DNA of 64,000 bases from assembly GCF_027580225.2 (NCBI RefSeq), contig NC_073346.2, positions 12,302,001 through 12,366,000 of the forward strand, in the 5' to 3' direction. This stretch comes from Misgurnus anguillicaudatus. Lineage: Eukaryota > Chordata > Actinopteri > Cypriniformes > Cobitidae. Both the position numbers and the translations under genes were made by a program. The notes beneath the pieces were generated by a model. It was given only the letters and a program-made list of their open reading frames with translations, was not told where the DNA came from and ran no database searches. This document shows, piece after piece, positions 21,867-33,119 of the stretch (positions within the stretch are counted from its first letter, which is position 1; each line of letters starts with the position of its first letter).

Positions 21867-24043
21867 AGAAAAGAGCTGGACAGTCACATCACCTGAGCGA
21901 ATCTGACGAGCAACACAAACAACGTATGGCCATATACAAGGTAAGCACTTTTTCGCTTATTAATTGTGTTGTTTGCCAGAATTTGCTCCAGGTGGTGAGA
22001 AATTTAAGCTCTTCTAAATTTAAGAACCATATAGGTGAACTGGGTTTTGATTTCAAGGGTACAATCTAATTAAGGCATGCATGCATGAATCTGTGTTAAT
22101 TACTTTGGCTTTGATGATCATGGTGAATTGAAACAGATTTAAGTTAAGGGAACGCGTAAGAGTTTGTATGCAAGGTTGCATATGCTACGTTTGTCGAGGA
22201 AGTGTATAACGTAGAGGTTTAATTTGGTTTAATTTGAAGTTAAAATTTTAAATCATTACGTTGATGGAGGTGCAGTAATGATTGTTTAATTGGTCAATGT
22301 AAACAAAAAAGAACACGCAAAAGTCGTCACGTTGGGGAAGTGCACTGACGATTGTGTATTTATTTAATAATTTGTGTTTGAGTATGTATGTATGCAGCTG
22401 CAGATTTTGTTTGTTAGTGAAAGAAATGTGAACGTGAATCTGGTAAAGCAGACAGGGAGACAGTTTCCCTTAGGCAGTCTCTCTGTGGGCTGTTAAGGGG
22501 GGTGTAAGTGCTGTCCTTTGAGTGTATGGGGGATGGCTACTGTGTTAGAGTGTGGAAGAATGAGCCCTAAAAAATAAATAAATAAAGAAATAAATGCTAA
22601 TGGGTTACTACTGAAAAAGGGTTGGGTTAACAATTTGGTTTATCTGTTATCAAACATACAGTTGAAATGTAAGGTTTGGTAAAAATAATTGACACCAGAT
22701 GGGACATCAAAAGGAGCACAGAACCTGAGACCACAGCTGGCTTTCTCAATGGACAATGCAATCAGGTGGCCACCTACAGAGATGAGCAGTTTTGCTTGTT
22801 TAAAGATTGTATTGTTCACCTGAGATGGCTCGTGGGGGTCAAATCACAAATGCTCTTCCAAATTTAAGAATAAAAAGGGGAAATTAAAGATTACTAGATT
22901 AATGATAAGAATAAAGGGTTTCATTTTCAAAAGGAATGTGTGCTAGGACAAATGATGGTTTATGGTGTGAATGAGTTTTATTTTTGTCGTTGAGTGGCTT
23001 GGATAAAGATTTAATGTTAAGTTGAGAAAATGCCTAAGAAGTTTCGCGAACCTGAGTGTTACCGTGTCGGGGCAGACACGTTGGGGTTCGGAGAGAAGAG
23101 TTATTAAAGTCCTGCAGGTCAGGTACGGTCTATGTGTTATTTGTCTTGTTGTTTTGGAAGGCCCGGGCTGATAAGAGATATTGTTTTTGTTTTATTTGTC
23201 ATGTCGGATTGGTAAATTGTGTAAGTGAATCTTTTCCAGGTCGACTGAGGTGTAGTGGAAAGATGAATTTGGCCAGGTAGTCCAGATAGAGTTGTTTTAT
23301 TTTATTTGTGTGAGAATGCAATGTGTCTGTGCTAGAAAGAGTCTGTGTGTGTGAATGTATGAGATGGAAAGAGTGGGGGCTGAGTGAGCAGTGGGTGTGT
23401 CTTTCTTCTGTGGCTCTAAAGAGCCCACAGAGAGGTGTTGTGTTACAGGAGTGAAGATTGTTTAAAACTATAAAAAAGGGGATAAAGTTTGAAAGTATGT
23501 GAATAAGAGTAAGAATATGATTATGGATAAGAGACAGTTACAAATGCTGGGAATTAAAGATTAGATTTGAAGACATTGTGGTTTGAAGGATTGATTAAAA
23601 TAAAAAAAATTGTGCTCAATAGGAAAAGATTGCTGTCCAAAAAAGGACAGATGTTGGTGAAGGTATTTGATTCTATTTGACGAAACACTACAAAATATTA
23701 TAAAGGAAATTTTATTTTAAAGACACATTGGAAATCTAAGTAATTATTTGAAGAATATATAAATTGGATAAATAAAAACAATAAGTTTGTGAAGTGGTTA
23801 AATGAGAAATAACTATAAAATATAAGGTGTGTTATATTGCAAAGGAAAGATTATGGCAGTCACATTAATGGAAAAATAAGGATTAAACAACTGTTGTGTG
23901 GAGAATTAGAAAATAGAATAATTGGATGTTCAAATGAGGAAACATTTGATGTGGCATTGTGTGAGGAGAAGTACAACTAAATAAAAATATAAACTAATGA
24001 AAGATAAGAGGAGATAATTAACAGACAAAGAAATGCTCAAAGG

Positions 24044-24045
<2 letters not shown>

Positions 24046-24078
<33 letters not shown>
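24046..24078. repeat. (GA)n microsatellite
   Basis: About sixteen AG units in an uninterrupted run. Confidence 0.92.
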
Positions 24079-24083
<5 letters not shown>

Positions 24084-26249
24084 GAGGGGGAAAGCCATAG
24101 CTCGAGGGAATTGTGAGATTAAAATCTAGCAGGAAGACAGAAGTAAAGCTTTGAAAGAAAAACAACAAATTAGAGAGAGAGAAAAAAGAGAGACCAAGTT
24201 ATTAAAGGTGGAAATAAAGAGGAAAATAAAAAGGTCAGAAAATTATTAAAAGGTGAATGACACAGATAAATTTGACAAAGATAAATTATTACAAAATGAA
24301 GAGGAGTCTTCATCTGATGATTGAAGGTGGTCACAAAATAAATTTTATTTTAAATCAAAAGGCAATATTTTGCATGGGTCAAGCTGAAACATTGAGGGGC
24401 TGATCATTCCCATCCTTTGACATTCAAGAAAAGTGAATAAAAGCTGGCAAGAAACAGACAATGAAAAACTGTGTGCAACAAAGTGTTGGAGGAGCAAAGA
24501 GGACTATGTGAAGCAGTGAAGGGGGGCACTGCGCTGACAATTACAAAGACAAACACCAAAAAGACTGAGTGGAATCCAGAAGGAGACCCACAAAGACAAT
24601 AATGTTCTTGGAGACAAGAGAACAACTGGACTATACTTTTTCTTCTTCATACAAGCCTTTGAGTGAAAGAGGGGAAGAGTGAAAGCAGCCGTCCAATGTT
24701 TAGTTTGTAATTATAGGGACACAAACAATCTTTAGGGGAAAATCAGCAAGTCAAATTTAAAGGCTGATCAAGAATTTATGTTGTTAGGTGTGACTACCTT
24801 TTCTGAAATCAAATCAGACTCCTATTAATCTGACAGGAAGAAATGCATAATGAAATTTGGGGGGGTTTGAATTTGGTATCTACAGAGGAAGTTAGAACTC
24901 CAATGATGGTACTAAGCTAAAAAGCAAATATAAATGGCATAGAACAGCTATGGCAGAAAGGAAAATAAAAGAAATAAAAGAAATAAATTGAAAAAACACC
25001 ATAGGATACTATAAAAGGTAAACAAGAAAAAGCTGTGAGAATAGAAAAAAGAAATAACTAATTATTGTAACAAACATACGATTTAAGGAAATAAAACTAA
25101 ATTGTATCTAGTCACGATTTAAGACCAATTAATGACAAGAAAAGATTGATGATCCAAAAAATTACATACTTTGCTTACAAGTGTTTCTCCATTTGATAAA
25201 CATTTTTACTGTGAATTATGATTTGCCTAAGAAGTAGATACTTGTATTTACATATTTAATTATAAGGAAAAATATTATACAGGTTTAGAATGGATGAACC
25301 ACTAGTCTAACATACGGAAAGGTTAGTCTGGTTGATTAATGCTAAAAAGTTGATAAAATGATTGGTTGTCATTGAGTTATAGGCACACAGGAGAACAGGT
25401 GATTTGCCAGCATGGGCAAACAGATGGGGAAGCTAAAAAGGGCCTCAGAGTGTCAGGAGATCTTTTTAGATTGTATAAGAAGTGAGAAATCTCAGTCATA
25501 AATATTATTATCATAGATGTACATGGGGCGAATAAGTGGAATAAAAATGAATTATTCGATTCATGAGAAGAATAAAGATTTTGAGTTGAGATAAAAAGGG
25601 AAAAATTGAAGTGACGGATAAGAGTGAAGAAAAATTTGACTATTATCTACATTCACAAGGGATGGTAGATAAAGATGTATAGAAAAGGAATAATCATCAA
25701 AGCCATACTTAACAAAATGTGTAAAAATACTAATCATAACAGAACTTATGTTTTACCTAAACTAACAACCGTACACCTTTAACACTGCATGAAATATTCG
25801 CCGATAGACCTATGCGTATTGTAAAAACATCTGGAATTAAGTGTTATATGAACAAACTAATTGTCTATGTATTGAGTTATTTGTGTACAGAAAAAGCTGA
25901 AAGGAGTGGAGGAGGAGATGAGAAACATGACTCCTTGTGCGAGATGATCTAGCTTATCTGAGGTTCGAGAGGTCGGAGGAGGCCAAACACGGCCACAGGG
26001 CGCCTAAATGGGGGAGACAAGATGAGACCAGCTCCAGAATGTCCAAGTGGGAGGAGCAGCCACTGTATAGCAGAGCTCGTAGGAAGGAGAGAAGGAGAAA
26101 GAATGCCAATGATATGAAAGAAGAAACATCAAAACCAAATCAAAGTTAAAGCAATTCAAGTATACCGACGGATGGAGAGCAAAGTTTTGAACACCGAGAG
26201 GAAAAAGTGAAAAAGAGAAATTGTCAAAAGAAATTGAATTGAAAAAAAA

Positions 26250-26345
26250 CCCGAAACTGATTACTACAGAAGATTTGCATTGCTACAGTCAATTAAAAAA
26301 AACGAAGCCGATTACTACAGAAGATTTGCATTGCTACAGTCAATT
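26250..26345 (+). repeat. Short tandem duplication (about 53 bp unit)
   Basis: The block encoding I-T-T-E-D-L-H-C-Y-S-Q-L occurs twice in a row with near identity. Confidence 0.85.
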
Positions 26346-28080
26346 AAATTTCATGGCGATGGACTTTTGCCTTAAACGAGGCCCAGTGAAATATCTGCAA
26401 TAATTTCAAAGGAACAGACTCTGAAAGAAAGACTGAAAACATAGAGACATTGAACAGAGAACATAAGGTGGACATTTTATGGGAAACATCCCAAAAATAA
26501 CAATGATACAAATGGGGAATATTTACAGTTAAGGAAATATATTTGCAAAACCAGATTTCAATAATGCAATAACATTTTCAAGTCCACATACTTTGGGGTG
26601 ATAAATTCAACAAGAATTCTTATGGGTTACGAGAAAAAGTTTAAGGTCAATTTATCTGGATAATATTTAAGTCTTTTGGGAAATTCTGAGTTTAAAAATA
26701 CATCTGGTAGGCCACAATTTGGAAATTTGGGTCAATGGACGTAAATAACAAAACACTAAAAATAAAAAAGGAAGGATAGATATTTCAGAATGGTACAGTA
26801 AAAATTCTGAATGGTACAGTAAGATTACAATCAAGAAAATATAAGCCTTATGGAATTATAGACTTAAGGAAATTAAATAGGAAATGTTTTATAACAAGAA
26901 TTTTGAATGAATCAACTAAGAAACCTCTAGATCTGTTATGAAGACATCAAAAAGTATAACTTAAGGTGTAAAAGTGAGAAGAGAAATGCTATTAGAAGAA
27001 TAATATAATCAAATCAGAGCAACATATACAATGAAGGTATTGGAAGATCAAATAATATCGATTGGAGAATTATTTTGGATTGGTAGAAAAAGAAAATGCT
27101 TGACCTCATTAGGAGGGAGAGAAAAAGTACTTAAATAGGATGGAGACAAGAAATCACTACAAAAGAAGGGTATTTAGAATCCTTATAAAAGGATGAACAC
27201 AACAATTAATCATCAATTATATGTAGATTCTGTTGATCAACCAAATGGATACCAAATTAGATTAAGGCATGGGATTAAGCTAAATAAGGAATTTAATAAA
27301 GTTTTGTCAGAATAAGAATACAGAATGAATAAATTATGTACAGTACTACAATCAAAAAGTAGATTATTAAGTTTACAAATAAGGCATTAATTAACTTAGG
27401 ACAACAACTAGATGCAGCCGTTAAAAATACATAATAGCATATACTGAATCAATTTTAATTAGAGGTTAGTGGGTAAATGAGGCATTGGTGTCTGGTTAAA
27501 GAACCAAATGAAATTTAAAATATGATGGAAAAATTTACTTGAAATCAACAAGAATGTTATCAGGAATTACGTTACAAGACAGTAATGAATTTACAAATAG
27601 TAAACGAGAATTCAAGCACCTCTGATGAGGATGGAAAAAATTAATTTAAATTGTGATCAAGAATTATTATGGATGATTTACTTAGTTGTATTATGGGTTA
27701 TTTCCATTTACTAGTTTTATTTGAATTAATTACATTTATGCGTGTAATATGCAATCTTTAATTAGTTTATTATTGGTTATTTACATTTAATTGTTTTATT
27801 TGGAGTAATTTACTTTCATTTGTGTTGCAATCTTTACTTAGTATATTAGTGGTTCACATTTTATTGTGTTTTTCGAGTTAATCTACATTTATTTGTGTTT
27901 TTGATGCCATCTTTACCTAGTTTTATTATTGGTTATTGCTCTTTACTTTGTTTATTTGAATTAACTTACATTTATACTTGTTTATTATACTTAATTTTTG
28001 AGTTTTTATGCTTCAATTCGGTATCAATTAGTTATATTTACTCGTTTTGAATTTGAACATTAATCTTTAACATTTATTTT

Positions 28081-28198
28081 GTGTTTATTATGCATACTTT
28101 ACTTGTGTTTTTATTATTTTTTACTTTAACATTTATTTTGTGTTTATTATGCATACTTTACTTGTGTTTTTATTATTTTTTACTTGGATTCATTAACG
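28081..28198 (+). repeat. Tandem duplication, 59-bp unit
   Basis: GTGTTTATTATGCATACTTT repeats at 28081 and 28140, with the following AT-rich text also duplicated. Confidence 0.9.
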
Positions 28199-28516
28199 TT
28201 GACTTTACATTTACGATGCTTTATCATATACTCTACATAGCTAAAATGATAACTGTAAGCGTAGAACCAATTGCGCACAAACTGTTTAGGGCTTAAGTAC
28301 TTTTACTTTTACATTCAAGTCAAAATGAGAATGGAAAGATGTTTGTCTTATTGTCCATAGTTCGAAGTGCAGTGGCATAATTTAGTAATTGGTAAGGTAT
28401 AGTGGCTTTCTTTAGCCACAAGATATTAATAATTGAAACGCTGAATTATGAAACTGCACTCCGGATTAAAATAAACAGGAAAGGTGAGGCTAAATTAAGC
28501 CTCAGAGCGGGGATTA

Positions 28517-29075
28517 TGAAGAAGTTTTATTTTAATCCCAATCTACATTAATATGATGAATATGAGTTTACCATTATAATCACACGCAATTTGTTTACTA
28601 TGAAGTTATGCAGGTCATGTGTTATGTTGTGTGGATCAGGAGTTTGTTTGCCATGGGATTGCTATTGGAAACCAGCTGGGTGTATTCAGGTTTCAAGGTA
28701 GTTTAAAGAGCCATCTGGACAGGCAGGCACAAAGGGTTTTAGTATTAGCAAACAGCCAAGGGTCAAATAGGTCATGGGACCAAGCCACTGGTCTGGTCTG
28801 GGGACTGTCATGTGATTCTTCAAGTTACAAGCCTGAACAGAAACATATTGTTTTAACTATGAGGGGAGGGAACAAAGACCATATATATTTACCAAGCCCG
28901 TGCTCACGGATTTCAGACTGATTTGGAGAATGTCCCCAGAACTTCACTCGGGTTCTGGGGAGATTCATCAGGCAGGCTCGGCTTCTTATTTTGTCCGGAA
29001 AATAAAAGTCTATCTCTTGAAATCAGAACCTAAGACTGAAGATTGTTTTATTTGAGGAAAAGGAAAACCACAACA
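28517..29075 (+). repeat. 3' LTR (559 bp)
   Basis: Same length and ends as the 5' LTR, with one difference in 559 positions. It is followed by the ATAC duplication at 29076-29079. Confidence 0.97.
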
Positions 29076-30167
29076 ATACTTGGTACGGCATCTTTACATG
29101 TAACCATATTCTTGCCAGTGTAATGATATAATCCACATTTGACCAAAATTTAGGTTTTTTTGAGTAAATGGACATACGTGCATATTTTACAGTAACGGTG
29201 GTCGATACACGTTCTTCCGATCATTAATTAGAATGGCCAAGTCGCGTTTCATATTGACAGATGAATACGCTCAGTTTAGTAAATAGCCTACGTCTTAGAT
29301 AAATACGCTTACTTTATTTAATATTAATTATAAGTGTATTAAATGTCTCTTGCAAGCTATGAAGGGACAATGAATCAATACACTGACATGGTAATGCTAG
29401 ACGGCAGGGGTGTCAGTTTCTGTTGAAAAGTGGTGGGGACAAAAGATCAGATAAAAAACATTATTGCAGGACGGGAAAAATATTGAATAACGGCGCATCA
29501 AAAATGGGCATATAGCATTGGCCATTCAACAACAAGAAAATACTCATCATAAAACCCTCAACAATGTCGACTGCACACATGCAACAGTCCCTGCAACACC
29601 AGCTCAATCGAACAATGCCAAAGCACCATACCGTAGAAAACAGCAGCGCGTTTAGTCAATGATTACAATGAATTTCATTACAAGAAAACACACCATAAGC
29701 ATACAACGCAACATATGTGACCCTGGACCACAAAACCATGTCTTAAGCATCGCTTGATTTTTCAGAACATTTTAACCAAACGCCTTCAAAAAGCGGTGGG
29801 ATGTCCCCAGCGTAAATAACACTATGGTAGACAGACACTTTGTTTGCACAGTCCTACCGTAATTTAGTCACTGAAGGAAAGATATTGTCTCACAGGCTAT
29901 GTTTATTCGGCTATATCCAGTGCTGAGCTTCGATGAAACTTTACGAGACCGGCGAGACGCTTCACAGGCGGGAGATACGTGGTGTGATTGACAGCTTTGA
30001 CACCAAATGGATATACGTGAAAATCAGATGACATGATTTCATAACTTTTCATTGGCCATTTAGGTATGTGACGCATACTGTATACGGAAATGAACCTGGA
30101 CATTCGTCGAAAAATCTCAAAATCGGCTAAATGGACATACGTGGTTTTCATAGGACAGCGACGATAT

Positions 30168-30485
30168 ATAAATATATATACTTCAAGAAACACACACCGA
30201 GGACCTTTGGGGACTTTATTTGAGTTATTTATTTTGAGTTTATTGTGGGCTGTGCACTCAGGAAGCCGACTCCGGTAGGCAGGGAATGTAAATAACTGCC
30301 ATTTATTTGTATAATACATTTCATAACAAATTTTTCAAAGGTACCTGTTTTGTGTTGTCTGTTCTCTGCTGACATTTTACTATTTCAGACTCCATAGTTG
30401 TATCTAGAGCTTCTGATACTGGCCCACCTTTCATTTCCTACTACTTAAATTAGTTATAAGTTGCACTAATCTGAGACACGGGTTA
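30168..30485. other. Unassigned spacer
   Basis: Short AT-rich stretch with a (TA)-like run at the start. No gene or terminal repeat seen. Confidence 0.4.
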
Positions 30486-30550
30486 CACTTCCACTTGGTA
30501 AAATAATGAAAAAGAACCAAATTGCATACCACAGCTATGCTGATGACACC
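30486..30550 (+). pseudogene. LINE reverse-transcriptase scrap (YADD box)
   Basis: One frame reads I-A-Y-H-S-Y-A-D-D-T, the catalytic box of L2/CR1/Rex-type LINE reverse transcriptases. It is cut off exactly where the retroviral LTR starts at 30551. Confidence 0.65.
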
Positions 30551-31144
30551 TGTTGTGGCAAAAAGTCTTAGCTTGAATCTTCATAAGAAAAAATACTCAG
30601 GAGACAAAGGTTTCAGGTGCCAAACAAAAATTACTTTATTCGCTCGAGCCAACAAAGTGAGACAATCAATACCCCTCATAGAGGCGCTCAAAGATCATCT
30701 GCCCTCCCAACATCTGACTCCATTTTTTATACAGTAAGATCAAACACTTCTTATCTGAGATGACGTATACTCTTCCAATTGGTCTTGGCTTGCCATAATT
30801 AATTTATTTGTTTGATGTGCAGCTGAATCCTTCATATCTAAAATAACATAGCCTATACAGCTGGACGTCTCAAATCTTAAAATGACGTACTCTGTTTGTC
30901 GGTTGTTTCGACCTTGTTTCTCAAAATAATTGTGGCGAGAATAATCGGTGTATAGTCGCAGGATTGCACCTGGTCTCTTTTAATTAGGAAACTGAGAAAA
31001 TGAAAGTTAACTAATCTAGAATGACGTCCTCTTGTTTATCGGTTTTGTTGACCTTTTCTCATGGCATAGTGTAGAAACAACAGGCCTTAGGCCTAATATA
31101 ATATTAATACAGTATATGATCAGTAATATACCCAACAAAAACCA
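30551..31144 (-). repeat. Probable 3' LTR of an endogenous retrovirus (minus orientation)
   Basis: It starts TGTTGTGGCAAAAAG on the plus strand, the same 15 bases as the LTR edge at 39634 next to the primer-binding site. On its other side a run of six C at 31155-31160 is, on the minus strand, GAGGGGGGAAAT, a good polypurine tract. A TTTATT at about 30631 would be the polyadenylation signal. The inner boundary is approximate. Confidence 0.6.
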
Positions 31145-32708
31145 CTATATATTTCCCCCCTCATGGACGTCCAAGTCCATCAAACATGAGGGGGTGCTCT
31201 TAAGAAAACCATCACATAATGAGAGTGCTGCAGCAGAACGTCGTCGCACATGATGTTATACTAGCGAAGAGCTTTCATGGTTAAAAGTTCCATGCAGATC
31301 CTAACACAGACGCAGTTAAGATGCAGCACTCACTCCCTTAAGAGAACAAGAACCAAAAACCTTCCCAAAAATGGCACCATTCTTGTTTGTTTAAGTGAGT
31401 ATATTAGCTTAAAGGAAGGAAAAAAATTATTGTACCCTGTACATACTAAAGGAACCCAAAAATGAAAATGTTCAAAAACAAGTGATATCTCATTATTTGT
31501 AATTAAGAAAAAGAAAGACACATGTAAAATCAAATTCAGTAATTTTAAAATGTGTAAAACTTATCATTACTAAAGATAATGAAGAAAGAAAATATATTAA
31601 TCAAAATACAGCAGTAAAAATTCAGTAGTGTAGTTTATCAGTAGTCAAAATATCTAGACACTCTACGTTTAATAATATAATGTAACTTTAGTGCAAAGAT
31701 TATAATTCCAGTGGCTGTGCAATAATGAATCTTCGTTCTCAGAGGAACCCCTAGCTTTTCCGGTCACCAGGGGCGCTATCCGAGACACTCTTTAGCGTAA
31801 TCGTTGAGGTGAAGTTGTGCTCTCATATCTGTGTTTTGTAATATGTGTCTATGTGTGCTATATGGTATATTTCACATCTTTACATTGTCCCCAGTTGTGC
31901 GGCCGAGCTAGACAATTTGTCCCCTGGATTTTATATCTAAAAAGACACCAAGACCTACAGTCACCACACAAGAGGGGAAATTAAAGATGAAAACAAAGAT
32001 AAAAACCAAATTTATCTAACTTCCTGCCTACTCAGAACTAATGATTTGTAACTAATACTGAAAAACAATAAAAGAAATACAATTACAATCTAGCTCCCTC
32101 ACTTACCAAAAACATCACAAAAAGGTTGTAAAGTAAAAACAAAGTGTTGTGACTTTTTAATTCATAGTTTCATAAGCATAGTCGGGTGGTGGTGTAGTGT
32201 CAGCTAATGGTGCAGTTTGTATGTTTTGGCATTAGGCCATCGGTAGGCCGACTTAGTTCTGTTTGCACCTTCATCTTTGCAGCAGCTTTGTCCACCACAG
32301 ACCTGGGGATAGGTAGAACACAACAGAAGACAAAAAGAAAAAACAACAAGTGCAAGATAACATGAGATATCGGTTTTGGTTAGCCAAGCTCCCCAGGAAA
32401 AAAAAACAAACCAGTTATCAATTTTCAAATCAGTACCATCATTAAGTCTTACTTGTTCTATCAGCTTCATTTTATTATCACTATAGTTAATTAATTGATT
32501 CTAATTGTAATAGAGATGATTAATCCATTCAGATCCAAACCAGTGTGAATTTAAATCCAAATTTAGAATTCAGATACCATTTGGTATTTCTCTTGGCTGA
32601 TCAATATAATCTATTCAATCATAAAAGTATTGCCAATTTGATATGCTCTTTTTATTCTATCATGAAGTGGTCAGGGCTCAACATGCTCATCAGGTTTGTC
32701 ACCACCCA
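31145..32708 (-). other. Degenerate retroviral interior, 3' part; no gene recognised
   Basis: It lies between the polypurine tract and the inserted MITE, where envelope or late pol would be. I see no envelope motif (no furin site or fusion-peptide pattern). Some short frames exist but none is convincing. Confidence 0.4.
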
Positions 32709-33119
32709 ATAGACCCCTTCACGGTTCACGTCACAGGCTGTTCCCACTGCGCATGTCGGGGTCAGAAAAGTCATTACAGCTGATTGAATTGCGTATTATT
32801 CAGTATCGTCAAAAATGCCTACTTACGTCGTGGGCTGTGAAAATCGCACGAGGTCTTCCGTTAAGTTTTCGCGATTCATGCAGAATCTCAAAAACAAAAA
32901 AATACAACATCTGCGTCTGCAAGCAATTAACGTGCAAACTGGGACAATGCAAATATCAAAGAGGCTTGTGTTTGTAGTGCTCACTTCATTTGAGGTAAGT
33001 CATCATTTTTCAGCACTGTTAGATTAAATTATAAAGCCTAAATGGTATGAACAGTTCGACCCCGTGCTGCGCGCGCACCCGATAGTCATTCAATGTTTAC
33101 AAACCTTGAAGGGGTCTAT
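32709..33119 (+). mobile_element. 411-bp inverted-repeat element carrying one THAP-like exon
   Basis: Ends are ATAGACCCCTTCA and TGAAGGGGTCTAT, with a few further matching bases (GGTT). Between them is an ATG exon with a splice donor (next entry). I cannot define a target duplication because both sides of the TATA-like border are ambiguous. It sits within the degenerate retrovirus. Confidence 0.8.
32815..32994 (+). pseudogene. THAP-type zinc-finger first exon with intact splice donor
   Basis: From the ATG the frame reads MPTYVVGCENRTRSSVKFSR. THAP domains begin with a similar Met-Pro head, a C2CH zinc ligand set and a conserved R-F. After one frameshift the text K-E-A-C-V-C-S-A-H-F resembles the second Cys/His pair, and GAG|GTAAGT follows. 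The first Cys appears lost by a small deletion. THAP domains are the DNA-binding heads of P- and Kolobok-type transposases. Confidence 0.6.

Larger units (their letters stand above)
21867..28516 (+). other. A-rich interior of the young LTR element, no gene recognised
   Basis: Dense in AAA, GAA and TAA, poor in C, with stops in every frame. Notable parts are a (GA)n run at 24046-24078 and a basic, Arg-rich 70-residue frame at 25937-26149. There are also duplicated blocks at 26250-26345 and 28081-28198. The last ~800 bp (27700-28300) switch to T-rich DNA. The usual purine tract before the 3' LTR is weak (GAGCGGGGATTA). Confidence 0.7.
21288..29075 (+). mobile_element. Recently inserted LTR retrotransposon without recognisable coding capacity
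   Basis: Two 559-bp LTRs that differ at one base bracket about 6.7 kb of strongly A-rich, C-poor DNA. A 4-bp target duplication, ATAC, sits at 21284-21287 and 29076-29079 and is confirmed by the empty site at 7401-7430. A primer-binding site follows the 5' LTR. The longest interior frames are 60-74 residues and I see no protease, RT, RNase H or integrase motif. A large non-autonomous derivative moved by another element's proteins is the simplest reading. A heavily edited provirus is an alternative. Confidence 0.93.
21183..30167 (-). mobile_element. Inverted-repeat DNA element (about 1.2 kb net), split by a 7.8-kb LTR element
   Basis: The left end ATATCGTCGCTGCCCGATGA and the right end (reverse complement ATATCGTCGCTGTCCTATGA) match over 35 bases with four differences, continuing to CACGTATGTCC. 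Removing 21288-29079 restores continuity with the related copy at 6785-7513. No transposase was recognised. Family and target duplication are uncertain because the ends run into ATAT-rich DNA. Confidence 0.8.
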
